Assembly (NCBI RefSeq): GCF_013778455.1
Contig: NZ_JACEHE010000002.1
Span: 62,001-126,000 of the forward strand
Direction: 5' to 3'
From: Streptomyces himalayensis subsp. himalayensis
GTDB lineage: Bacteria; Actinomycetota; Actinomycetes; Streptomycetales; Streptomycetaceae
DNA: 64,000 bases
The notes below the pieces were generated by a model, which did not search any database, was not told the DNA's origin, and saw nothing but the letters and a program-made list of their open reading frames with translations. Positions 18,399-28,140 of this stretch are shown one piece after another. The translations under genes were made by a program, and so were the position numbers. How positions within the stretch are numbered: the stretch's first letter is position 1; every line of letters starts with the position of its first letter.

Positions 18399-18623
18399 AT
18401 GGTCGAACTCGCCGTCCTTGATCCCCAGCAGCATGGCCTCTATCTCTGCGCGTGTGTAGATGAGCGCGGGACCGTCGGGGAACCGCGAGTTGCGAACGGC
18501 CACGTCGCCGCCCGGCAGTTTCGCAAACTCCACGCATGATCCCTGTGAGTTGCTGTGCCGGCTCTTCTGCCAGGCCACCCCGTGAAGCTCTGTGGCCGCC
18601 ATGCCGTTGTACACGTCGTGCAC
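18381..18623 (-). CDS. DUF397 domain protein
   Basis: Small protein of 80 aa, with the DUF397 core WQKSRHSNSQGSCVEFAKLPGGDVAVRNSRFPDGPALIYTRAE. These proteins partner with DUF5753 HTH regulators and are proposed antitoxin- or co-regulator-like components in streptomycete differentiation. I chose GTG at 18623 because GGGGAG lies six bases upstream; ATG at 18602 would remove seven residues and has no ribosome site. It is convergent with the HATPase gene. A 23-bp motif shared with the HATPase promoter lies 73 bp upstream. Confidence 0.88.
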   Translation of the reverse strand: MHDVYNGMAATELHGVAWQKSRHSNSQGSCVEFAKLPGGDVAVRNSRFPDGPALIYTRAEIEAMLLGIKDGEFDHLIAGN

Positions 18624-18696
18624 AGATCGCTCCCCGGTGAGGCTGGGCTGATGACAGCGGTCAACGTTCCGGATCATAGCTGTGTTCACGTGCGGC

Positions 18697-18719
18697 TGCA
18701 TGGGCAAATGCACGTGCAC
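18697..18719 (-). promoter_or_regulatory. TGC-hexamer motif upstream of the DUF397 gene
   Basis: Minus-strand GTGCACGTGCATTTGCCCATGCA, matching 17681-17703 at 21 of 23 bases and located 73 bp before the gene start. A TATGAT box follows about 30 bp downstream of the palindrome TGCACGTGCA. Confidence 0.7.
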
Positions 18720-19020
18720 GGCGGGTGGTGCTTTGGTTACAGCTGGGGCTGCGTCTGCCCCCGTGGGCGCATTGCATGCGGGAAGGGACCCTTGGCCCCC
18801 GACCGTGCGTGGCCCTCGGTCGCATACGTGCTGCACAAGGAAGAGACGTGTGCGGGGGCGTTCTTGTTCCAACGGGCGGGCCGCTGCCGGCCGCGGGGCC
18901 GGCCACGCCGCCGCTCCGCGGCGGGTTCTCCCCCACCCGCCCGCAGTTCGTTGACGGCGACCAGCCGTCGGGGGCGCCCGCCCACCATCTGTGCACATGC
19001 CGTACACGAGGCACCGTACG

Positions 19021-19097
19021 TCGTGGGTTGTGCCCACCCTCCCCCAGCTACCGCTGGGAGGTGCCCCCAGCCCTGCGGAACGCCTGCCCACAACGGA
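19021..19097. repeat. Dispersed hairpin repeat, copy B
   Basis: TCGTGGGTTGTGCCCACCCT, then CCCCCAGCTACCGCTGGGAGG and a tail GGAACGCCTGCCCACAACGGA. It is collinear with the reverse complement of 61741-61820 and shares both ends with 5631-5750. Confidence 0.75.
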
Positions 19098-19174
19098 CAG
19101 GAACGGCCTGCCCGCCTGCCCCCACCGGCCGATGGCCGCGTACGTGCCGAAGGGGACGTGCCCCCACCAACAGA

Positions 19175-19213
19175 CGCCGCCGCAGCCCGCGGCAGGTGCG
19201 GGCTGCGGCGGCG
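19175..19213 (-). terminator. Terminator of the zinc-starvation ribosomal operon
   Basis: CGCCGCCGCAGCCCGC (19175-19190) pairs perfectly over 16 bp with GCGGGCTGCGGCGGCG (19198-19213) around a seven-base loop, 25 nt after the rpsR2 stop. Confidence 0.9.
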
Positions 19214-19238
19214 GCATTCGGCGGCGCCGTCGCTGGGG

Positions 19239-19484
19239 CTACCGCCCCGAGGTCCCGTACGGCAGCAACGCCATCTCCCGCGCGCTCTTGATCGCGCGGG
19301 CCAGCTGCCGCTGCTGCTGCGCGGAAACCCGCGTGACCCGCCGGCTGCGGATCTTGCCTCGGTCGGAGATGAACTTCCGCAGCAGGTCAGTGTCCTTGTA
19401 GTCGATGTACGTGACACCGGCCTGGTCCAGCGGATTGGGACGGGACTTGGGGGACTTGGGCCCCCGGTCGCTCTTGCGTCGCAT
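19239..19484 (-). CDS. rpsR2: Alternative 30S ribosomal protein bS18 (C- form)
   Basis: Second copy of small-subunit protein bS18, 81 aa: [20 protein letters not shown], then [20 protein letters not shown] and the family end [19 protein letters not shown]. It has no cysteine, so it needs no zinc. The start has GGAGG six bases upstream. It is last in the zinc-starvation operon (rpmG, rpmE2, cobW-like, rpsR2), which in S. coelicolor is controlled by Zur as I recall. Under zinc limitation it would replace the zinc-binding paralogue in ribosomes. Confidence 0.93.
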   Translation of the reverse strand: MRRKSDRGPKSPKSRPNPLDQAGVTYIDYKDTDLLRKFISDRGKIRSRRVTRVSAQQQRQLARAIKSAREMALLPYGTSGR

Positions 19485-19485
19485 G

Positions 19486-20667
19486 TCAGACCTCCAGGAG
19501 TGAGTCGAAGGCGGGCGGCAGCCGCTTCCAGGCGTCCCGCCCGGCCGCGTACTCCGCATCGGTCAGCAGGCAGGACTCGAGGAGCTGTTCGAGCCCCTCG
19601 CGGTCGAGCCCGGGCGAGGTGAAGACGAGGTGCTGGCAGCAGTCCCCGTGCTCCGGGTGCCAGTCGAGCGCGGCGGCTGCCCGGCGCATCGGCGGCACCA
19701 TGTCCCACGCGGCGTCCGGTAGCGAAGCGAGCCAGGGGCCCGCGCTCTCGACGCACAGGGCGCCACCGGCCGCATCCCAGGCGAGCAGCGTGTCCGGCTT
19801 GTCGGCGAGCCAGAACCGTCCGCGGCTGCGTGCCGCCGCGCAGGTCAGGTCCTCCAGAGCCGCGTACAGCCGCTCCGGGTGGAAGGGCCGGTCGCGGTGC
19901 CATACGAGGGTGGAGACCCCGCTCGCGTCCGCCTCGGTGGGCAGCAGGGCGCACGACGGGTGCTGCGCGGCCGCGGCGGCCTCCACGTCGAAGCCAGCCA
20001 GCGCCACACCCGCCAGGTCCCCATGGCCTATGGAGACATGACGGGCCGTCGGGTGGAGCTGGGCGAGAAGCGCCCGGTCCTCGTCGTCGGCCTCGTCGGA
20101 GTCGGCGACGGCGAGCACGGGGGCGTACTCGAGCTGACGGGCCCAGGTGTCGGCGACGGTGCGCTGGTCGGTGGCAGCCGCGGCGAGCCCCGCCTCCATG
20201 AGGTCGTCGCCGTTGGCCAGGTAGGGCAGCAGCAGGGCCGGGTCGACCGCGGTGATCACCGCGGTCACGGTGAGGCCGCTCGCGACGACGACTTCGGCCA
20301 TCGCCTTGGGCTCGACCGAGTCCCACAACTCGACGATCGCCAGCCGCCGGTGGCCACCGGCGGCACCAACCGCGAGCGGGGGCGTACCGCCGGCAGGCTC
20401 GTCCGCGAGCCGCTCCAGCTCCGGCACGAGGTCCTCGCGCAGCGCGCAGCACGCGCAGTCGTTGACCAGCGGCGCCTCGCCGGTGGAGTGCACACCGGTC
20501 GCGTCGCGGACGGTCCGGAGAACCGTTCCGCCCACGGCCGTCGAGAGGTCGTGATGGAGCGCGACGCTTCCCGGGACGGTGGCGAGCAGCCGCTCGACGG
20601 CCGCCTTCCGGGCGTCCGCGTGCAGCCCGCCGACGATCGCGACGGCCGGCGAGCTCCGCCTCTCCAT
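19486..20667 (-). CDS. CobW/COG0523-like protein with degenerate GTPase motifs
   Basis: 393-aa protein of the CobW/COG0523 metallochaperone-like family. The signature [16 protein letters not shown] (CxCC metal motif) is clear, as is the C-terminal CobW_C region ([20 protein letters not shown], then [16 protein letters not shown]). However, the P-loop position reads [17 protein letters not shown] instead of GxxGAGKT, and the NKxD region reads [10 protein letters not shown], so GTP hydrolysis as in ZigA/ZNG1 is doubtful. Its start overlaps the bL31 stop (TGATG), and it ends just before rpsR2, so it is in the Zur operon. It may store or relay zinc without GTPase activity (inference). Confidence 0.87.
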   Translation of the reverse strand: MERRSSPAVAIVGGLHADARKAAVERLLATVPGSVALHHDLSTAVGGTVLRTVRDATGVHSTGEAPLVNDCACCALREDLVPELERLADEPAGGTPPLAVGAAGGHRRLAIVELWDSVEPKAMAEVVVASGLTVTAVITAVDPALLLPYLANGDDLMEAGLAAAATDQRTVADTWARQLEYAPVLAVADSDEADDEDRALLAQLHPTARHVSIGHGDLAGVALAGFDVEAAAAAQHPSCALLPTEADASGVSTLVWHRDRPFHPERLYAALEDLTCAAARSRGRFWLADKPDTLLAWDAAGGALCVESAGPWLASLPDAAWDMVPPMRRAAAALDWHPEHGDCCQHLVFTSPGLDREGLEQLLESCLLTDAEYAAGRDAWKRLPPAFDSLLEV

Positions 20668-20921
20668 CAGCGGGCCTCGCGGCGGCCGTAGCGGCGCTCG
20701 AAGCGCTCCACGCGGCCCGCCGTGTCCAGGACGCGGGCCGTGCCCGTGTAGAAGGGGTGGCTGACGTTCGAGATCTCGACGTCGACGACGGGGTACGTGT
20801 TGCCGTCCTCCCATTCGATCGTCTTGTCGCTCGTCATGGTGGACCGCGTCAGGAAGGCGTGGTTCGCGGCGCGGTCGCGGAACACGACAGGGCCGTACGC
20901 GGGGTGGATACCGGGCTTCAT
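20667..20921 (-). CDS. rpmE2: Alternative 50S ribosomal protein bL31 type B
   Basis: 84-aa zinc-independent L31 paralogue: [20 protein letters not shown], then [34 protein letters not shown], typical type B with no CxxC. It replaces the zinc-containing bL31 on the ribosome when zinc is short, releasing zinc. The stop overlaps the cobW-like start by one base. The ribosome site is GGAGG in CGGGAGGCCTGGAGAG. It follows rpmG by 17 nt. Confidence 0.95.
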   Translation of the reverse strand: MKPGIHPAYGPVVFRDRAANHAFLTRSTMTSDKTIEWEDGNTYPVVDVEISNVSHPFYTGTARVLDTAGRVERFERRYGRREAR

Positions 20922-20938
20922 CTCTCCAGGCCTCCCGT

Positions 20939-21103
20939 TCAGCGCTCTTCGCGGAAGTCGACGTGCCGGCCGACGACCGGGTCGTACTTGCGCAGGGTCA
21001 TGCGGTCGGGGTCGTTACGGCGGTTCTTGCGGGTGACGTAGGTGTAGCCGGTCCCCGCCGTGGACCGGAGCTTGATGACGGGGCGGAGTTCGTTACGGGC
21101 CAT
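20939..21103 (-). CDS. rpmG: Alternative 50S ribosomal protein bL33
   Basis: 54-aa C- paralogue of L33: [42 protein letters not shown], without cysteines. It is first in the minus-strand zinc-starvation operon. No ribosome site precedes the ATG. A -10 TATACT (21115-21110) places the predicted transcript start at or next to the ATG, so the mRNA may be leaderless. The candidate Zur operator (21116-21136) covers the -35/-10 spacer. The upstream in-frame ATG at 21154 is rejected because it adds non-family residues. Confidence 0.94.
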   Translation of the reverse strand: MARNELRPVIKLRSTAGTGYTYVTRKNRRNDPDRMTLRKYDPVVGRHVDFREER

Positions 21104-21109
21104 GTGGCT

Positions 21110-21137
21110 AGTATATGAAAACGAATCCCATTTCCAA
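21110..21137. promoter_or_regulatory. Candidate Zur box and divergent promoter rpmG/rpmB
   Basis: TGAAAACGAATCCCATTTCCA (21116-21136) is a 21-bp imperfect palindrome with TGRAAAYG half-sites, overlapping a minus-strand -35 TTGGAA (21137-21132) and -10 TATACT (21115-21110). Zur control of this operon is known in S. coelicolor; the exact box is my reading. Confidence 0.72.
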
Positions 21138-21170
21138 ATGAGGATCGGGGGCACGTTCCGCCCCTCGCCG

Positions 21171-21200
21171 ACCAGACGACCAGACGACCAGACGACCAGA
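21171..21200 (+). repeat. GACCAGAC octamer tandem repeat in the rpmB leader
   Basis: About 3.5 copies of the octamer GACCAGAC run directly into the ribosome-site region GAGAGGTG of rpmB. Confidence 0.75.
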
Positions 21201-21213
21201 GAGGTGCATCACC

Positions 21214-21450
21214 TTGTCCGCCCACTGCATGCTGACCGGCGCACAGCCCGGATTCGGCAACAACATCTCCCACTCGCACCGGCGCACGTCGCGCCGCTTC
21301 GACCCCAACGTCCAGCGCAAGCGCTACTGGCTGCCGAGCGAGGGCCGGTACGTCCGGCTGCGGCTCAGCGCGAAGGGCATCAAGACCGTCGACACGATCG
21401 GTATCGAGGCCGCCGTGGCCCGTATTCGCGCGCGCGGGGTGAAGGTCTGA
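21214..21450 (+). CDS. rpmB: Alternative 50S ribosomal protein bL28
   Basis: 78-aa L28 paralogue: [40 protein letters not shown], with the later zinc cysteines missing. The start is TTG with GAGAGGTG seven bases upstream; no ATG or GTG gives the family N-terminus. It is divergent from rpmG across the Zur box, and its stop overlaps the rpsN start (TGATG). A tandem octamer repeat lies in the leader. Confidence 0.95.
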   Translation: MSAHCMLTGAQPGFGNNISHSHRRTSRRFDPNVQRKRYWLPSEGRYVRLRLSAKGIKTVDTIGIEAAVARIRARGVKV

Positions 21451-21755
21451 TGGCGAAGAAGAGCAAGATCGCGAAGAACGCCAAGCGGCAGGAGATCGTC
21501 GCCCGGTACGCCGCGCGGCGCGCCGAGCTGAAGGAGATCATCCGGCGTCCGGCCGGCAGCGAAGCCGAACGTCTGGCCGCTCAGCGGGAACTGCGCAGGC
21601 AGCCGCGTGACGCCAGCGCGACGCGGGTGCGCAACCGCGACAGTGTGGACGGGCGGCCGCGCGGCTACTCGCGCACCTTCGGGCTGTCCCGTGTGAATCT
21701 GCGCGCGCAGGCGCACGCCGGATTCCTGCCGGGAGTACGGAAGTCGTCCTGGTAA
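21450..21755 (+). CDS. rpsN: Alternative 30S ribosomal protein uS14 (C- form)
   Basis: 101-aa long-type uS14 with no CxxC zinc motifs: [29 protein letters not shown], then [34 protein letters not shown] and KSSW. It replaces zinc-binding S14 during zinc limitation. Translation is coupled to rpmB through a one-base overlap. Confidence 0.96.
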   Translation: MAKKSKIAKNAKRQEIVARYAARRAELKEIIRRPAGSEAERLAAQRELRRQPRDASATRVRNRDSVDGRPRGYSRTFGLSRVNLRAQAHAGFLPGVRKSSW

Positions 21756-21824
21756 CGGCCGCAGGGGCTCCTGGTAGTTTGCTGCGGTCTGCTGAGCAAA
21801 CACCAGTGCCATAGGGGGACACCA

Positions 21825-22364
21825 GTGACCACCGCCGCTACCGCGTCTGCCGCGTCTGCCGCGCTTGGGCGGATGCGGATCGCCGCTGCCGCGGCAGGAG
21901 TCGCGGCAACGCTCGTTCTGACCGGCTGCAGCAGCGACGGAGGTGACGGCGGCGGCGCGGGCAAGAGCTCGGACACCAGCTCCTCCGCGTCCGCGTCCGC
22001 GTCCGCGTCTCCGGACTCGGGCGACGGCAGCGGTGGCGGTTCGGGTTCGTCCGGTGGAGGCCTCGAGGGCAGTTGGCTCGCCACGACCGACGGCAAGGCC
22101 ATCGCACTGGTGATCAACGGCAAGCAGGCCGGCCTCTTCACGAGCGGCGGGACGGTGTGCCACGGTACGGCCGGTGAGCAGGCGGGCATGCAGATGATCG
22201 CGCTCACGTGCACGGGCGGCAACGACGACCGCAGCGAAGGCATGGTCGGCTCCGTCACGGACGCGACGCTGAAGGTCACGTGGGAGGGCGGCCTCGGAGA
22301 GGAGACCTACCGGAGGGCCGAGGGCGGGAAGTTGCCGGAGGGACTGCCGACGGCTTCGTTGTCG

Positions 22365-22373
<9 letters not shown>
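21825..22373 (+). CDS. Putative lipoprotein of unknown function
   Basis: 182-aa secreted protein. The start is GTG preceded by AGGGGGACACCA. A lipoprotein signal (MRIAAAAAGVAATLVLTGC, lipobox LTGC) anchors Cys at about residue 35 to the outer face of the membrane. It is followed by a Gly/Ser/Asp linker of about 45 residues and a compact domain (LEGSWLATTDGKAIALVINGKQAGLF, then CHGTAGEQAGMQMIALTCTG) with two cysteines that could form a disulphide. No family recognised. It lies beyond rpsN and is convergent with the FUSC-type gene. Its stop codon is followed by a 20-bp degenerate tandem repeat that includes the stop. Confidence 0.78.
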
Positions 22374-25359
<2,986 letters not shown>

Positions 25360-25421
25360 GAACCATGGCGTCGACCGGCGCCTGACGATTCGGTGAGCCC
25401 TGTCCGGCCTCCGGCCCTCCC

Positions 25422-25471
25422 GATCCCGGAAGTCACCTGATCCTGGAAGTCACCTGATCCCGGAAGTCACC
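25422..25471. repeat. 17-bp tandem repeat spanning a stop codon
   Basis: GATCCCGGAAGTCACCT (25422), GATCCTGGAAGTCACCT (25439) and GATCCCGGAAGTCACC (25456). The last unit contains the TGA stop of the DUF2786 gene. Confidence 0.8.
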
Positions 25472-26618
25472 GCAGACGCGGCCGCGCCTCCACCTGTGCC
25501 CGATCGGCCGCCCCGGCCCCCTCTGCCCACCCGGCCGCGTCTCTGACGCCGCGCAGCCGGGTGGTGACCGTCCTCGGGAACATCTGCTCAAGACGGTCCG
25601 CGACTGCCACGTCCCTGGCGGCGAGCACGGGCAGCAGGTCCCCTTCGGGCGAGGCCACCTGACTGTCCGCGGCCGCCGACAGCCGGTCGCCGATCCGATG
25701 CGCGTATGCGGCTAGGAAGGACTGCCGAAACGTCTTCGTGCGCTTGCGGCCGCCCGTCCGCTGGGCCGCTTCCGCCCTGGCCATGGCGGACGTGCCCTGG
25801 ACGAGAAGTGAGGTGTAGAGGAGTTCCACGGACTCCAGGTCGGGCGCGAAGCCGACGACCGTCGAGAAGCCGAGCGGCTCGTTCCACACCGCGCGGCAGC
25901 GGTTCGCGGTGGCCACCGCGTCGAGCAGGACCGCCTTGGCCGTCTCGTACGGCGGGTCGACACCGATACGGCAGGCGCCGGGCGCGTCCTTGTCCTCCGC
26001 GCGGGCGGCGAGCAGCGCCTCGTCGATGCTGTGCCGCGCCATGAGTTCCTGCGCCTTGGCGGTGAGCGCCTCCGCCTCCTCCGGGTAGCCGGTCGCCTCG
26101 GCCTTGGCGAGGAGAGCGCGGATGCGGGTGAGCATGCGGGACGCCGCCGACTGGGACCGGTGAGCCCTCCCCCGGGGGTCCGGGGCGGCGTCGAGCGGCT
26201 CGATCCCCGGCAGCCGCAGCAGCAGCCGGTACAGCTCCAGGACAGCGGTCGCGTACGAGAAGCGGTCGGTGCGCGCGGCTTCGGCCCCAGGCTCCTCCAG
26301 CTGGGCGAGCTGTGCCTCCCAGCGTCCGTCCCGGTTCTGCCCCTTCGGCTGACGCCGGGCTTCGGCGAGGATCAGCGCCGATACGAGGCGTACGTGCGTC
26401 TCGTCGAGTTCGCGCCGGACGATGCGTACGACATCCGCGGGCTGCCAGCCGCGCCGCCACGCCCCCGCGACGAGCTCCTCGCCGCGCAGAGCGAGTTCGG
26501 CGTCCGTCGTCGGTGACGAATCGGCGGCGAGCAGCGACGCGCCGGTGTCCAGGGCGTCGTCGGTGTCGGCATGGAGCGCGGCCGTGACTGCCCGCTCGAC
26601 CGTCGTGGGGGTGCTCAT
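25467..26618 (-). CDS. DUF2786 domain protein
   Basis: 383-aa cytosolic protein. A DUF2786 segment is clear around residues 160-200 (RMLTRIRALLAKAEATGYPEEAEALTAKAQELMARHSIDEALL), a family found in phages and actinobacteria with unknown function. The downstream DPPYETAKAVLLDAVATANRCRAVW is the family continuation. The start overlaps the HxlR-regulator stop by four bases (ATGA), so the two are probably translationally coupled. No catalytic motif is recognised. The C-terminus is Ala/Arg-rich. Three 17-bp tandem repeats begin at its stop codon. Confidence 0.85.
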   Translation of the reverse strand: MSTPTTVERAVTAALHADTDDALDTGASLLAADSSPTTDAELALRGEELVAGAWRRGWQPADVVRIVRRELDETHVRLVSALILAEARRQPKGQNRDGRWEAQLAQLEEPGAEAARTDRFSYATAVLELYRLLLRLPGIEPLDAAPDPRGRAHRSQSAASRMLTRIRALLAKAEATGYPEEAEALTAKAQELMARHSIDEALLAARAEDKDAPGACRIGVDPPYETAKAVLLDAVATANRCRAVWNEPLGFSTVVGFAPDLESVELLYTSLLVQGTSAMARAEAAQRTGGRKRTKTFRQSFLAAYAHRIGDRLSAAADSQVASPEGDLLPVLAARDVAVADRLEQMFPRTVTTRLRGVRDAAGWAEGAGAADRAQVEARPRLR

Positions 26619-27052
26619 GTGGCGTTCGCCTCGTCCCAGGTGCGGCGGGCCTCGGCGATGGCCTCGCGGTGGTCGAGCGACCAGTCGGCGAGCGCCCTGA
26701 TGAGGTGCGTGAGGCTGTGGCCCATCTCCGTCAGCTCGTACTCGACCTGCGGCGGGATGGTGGGGTGCACGGTGCGGCTGATCAGCCCGTCGCGCTCCAG
26801 GCGGCGCACCGTGACGGTGAGCATGCGCTGCGAGATGCCCGGCACAGCGCGCTGGAGCTGCCTGAACCGGCGTATCCCGGCGGCGAGTTCGGACAGCACC
26901 ATGACAGACCATTTGTCGCCGAGCCGGTCCTGGACGTCGCGGATGCCGCAGTCCTCCGGTGGGCTTCCGCAGCTGACGACGGGGTCGGGGATGTCCCGGC
27001 GCGCCGCGTCAGCCGCGACAGGGGCGGTTACCCCGGTGTGCCCCAGTGACAT
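26615..27052 (-). CDS. HxlR-family transcriptional regulator
   Basis: 145-aa winged-helix regulator. The family pattern is visible: CGIRDVQDRLGDKWSVMVLSELAAGIRRFRQLQRAVPGISQRMLTVTVRRLERDGLISRTVHPTIPPQVEYELTEMG, split across residues about 35-112. A cysteine at the start of helix 1 (CGIRDV) is typical of redox- or electrophile-sensing HxlR proteins. It is divergent from an NmrA-like oxidoreductase (about 100 nt between starts), the classic arrangement of a regulator and its target. It overlaps the DUF2786 gene downstream. Confidence 0.93.
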   Translation of the reverse strand: MSLGHTGVTAPVAADAARRDIPDPVVSCGSPPEDCGIRDVQDRLGDKWSVMVLSELAAGIRRFRQLQRAVPGISQRMLTVTVRRLERDGLISRTVHPTIPPQVEYELTEMGHSLTHLIRALADWSLDHREAIAEARRTWDEANAT

Positions 27053-27154
27053 GAAAGTGCCTCCTTACGCGATGGCTCGCGCTTCCACAGGATGGTCGCA
27101 GCCGTCGCGACCCGGTCACCCCTCACGAACCACGAGCCGAAGGAGCTGCTTCCC

Positions 27155-27982
27155 ATGATTCTGCTGACCGGCGCATCGGGCGGACTCGGCACACTGATCG
27201 CCCAGGGCCTCGCGGGCCGCGACGACGTGACGCTCGGCAGCCGCGCCCCGGCGCCCGGCTCGCCCGCCCGCCCCACCCGGCGCGTCGACTTCGACGACCC
27301 GTCCTCGCTGGTGGAGGGATTCGCCGGGGTCGACACGCTCCTGATGGTCTCGGCCGGATACGGCGAGGACGACGTCGTCATCGCCCGGCATGAGGCAGCG
27401 GTCTCGGCAGCCGAGCGGGCCGGTGTCGAGCACGTCGTCTACACCAGCGTCTCGGGCAGCGGGGACCACCTCGCCTACGCGCTCCCGCACCGCTGGACCG
27501 AGCGCCGCCTGCGCCGGTCCGGCCTGAACTGGACGATCCTGCGCAACGGCCTGTACGCCGAGCTCCTCACCGGACTCGCCGCCCCCGACGCCGACGGCGT
27601 GATCACCGCGCCGCTCGGCGAGGGGCGGCTGGCCGCCGTCGCCCGCGAGGACCTGGCCGATGCAGCGGTCCGCGTGCTCGCGGATCCGGCGAAGCATGCG
27701 GGACGCGTCCACGAACTGGTCGGTGAGGAGCCGCTGGGCGGCGCGGAACTCGCCGCGGCCGTCTCGGGCACGTACAGGCCGGAGACGCTCGCGGACGCGC
27801 GGGCGCGGATCGCCGCGACCGGCGCCGAGCCCTTCCAGGTGCCGATGCTGGTGGGCACGTACTCGGCGATCGCGGCCGGGTTCATGGAGGAAACGGGGAG
27901 TGAGCTGAGGGAGCTGCTGGGGGGCGCGCCGCGGCGGGCGGTGGAGGTGTACGCGTCGGGGATCCGGCGGCAACGGGGGTAG
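27155..27982 (+). CDS. NmrA/SDR-type NAD(P)H-binding protein
   Basis: 275-aa atypical short-chain dehydrogenase (QOR2/NmrA-like). The N-terminal Rossmann motif is MILLTGASGGLGTLIAQGLAGRD, followed by VDFDDPSSLVEGFAGVDTLLMVSA, VEHVVYTSVSGSG and NWTILRNGLYAELL. Family members reduce quinones or sense NADP redox state. AAGGAG lies nine bases upstream of the ATG. It is divergent from the HxlR regulator, which probably controls it in response to electrophiles (inference). Confidence 0.91.
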   Translation: MILLTGASGGLGTLIAQGLAGRDDVTLGSRAPAPGSPARPTRRVDFDDPSSLVEGFAGVDTLLMVSAGYGEDDVVIARHEAAVSAAERAGVEHVVYTSVSGSGDHLAYALPHRWTERRLRRSGLNWTILRNGLYAELLTGLAAPDADGVITAPLGEGRLAAVAREDLADAAVRVLADPAKHAGRVHELVGEEPLGGAELAAAVSGTYRPETLADARARIAATGAEPFQVPMLVGTYSAIAAGFMEETGSELRELLGGAPRRAVEVYASGIRRQRG

Positions 27983-28140
27983 GGGGACGCGGACGGTGGC
28001 TCCAAGCGCATCGCGGGGATCAACGTCGGGAGCAGGCACATCCGGCCCCGCAAGCAGGCACGGCCGTCCCGCCGGCAGGCACACCCGGCACCCCCTCCGG
28101 CCGGCAGCCATTGTCAGTGCCTGCTGCAAGACTCGCGAAC

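Larger units (their letters stand above)
18624..19174. other. Intergenic region without a supported gene
   Basis: Between the DUF397 gene and the zinc operon terminator I find no credible coding region: the long open frames here are G+C-driven and Arg/Pro-rich. The stretch holds the hexamer motif with a possible -10 TATGAT (minus strand, about 18674-18679), a G/C-rich hairpin near 18912-18935, and dispersed repeat copy B (19021-19097). Confidence 0.6.

Noticed and set aside
18737..20452. Long minus-strand frame across rpsR2 and the CobW-like gene
   Set aside because: Overlaps two well-supported genes in another frame; Arg/Pro/Gly-rich shadow.
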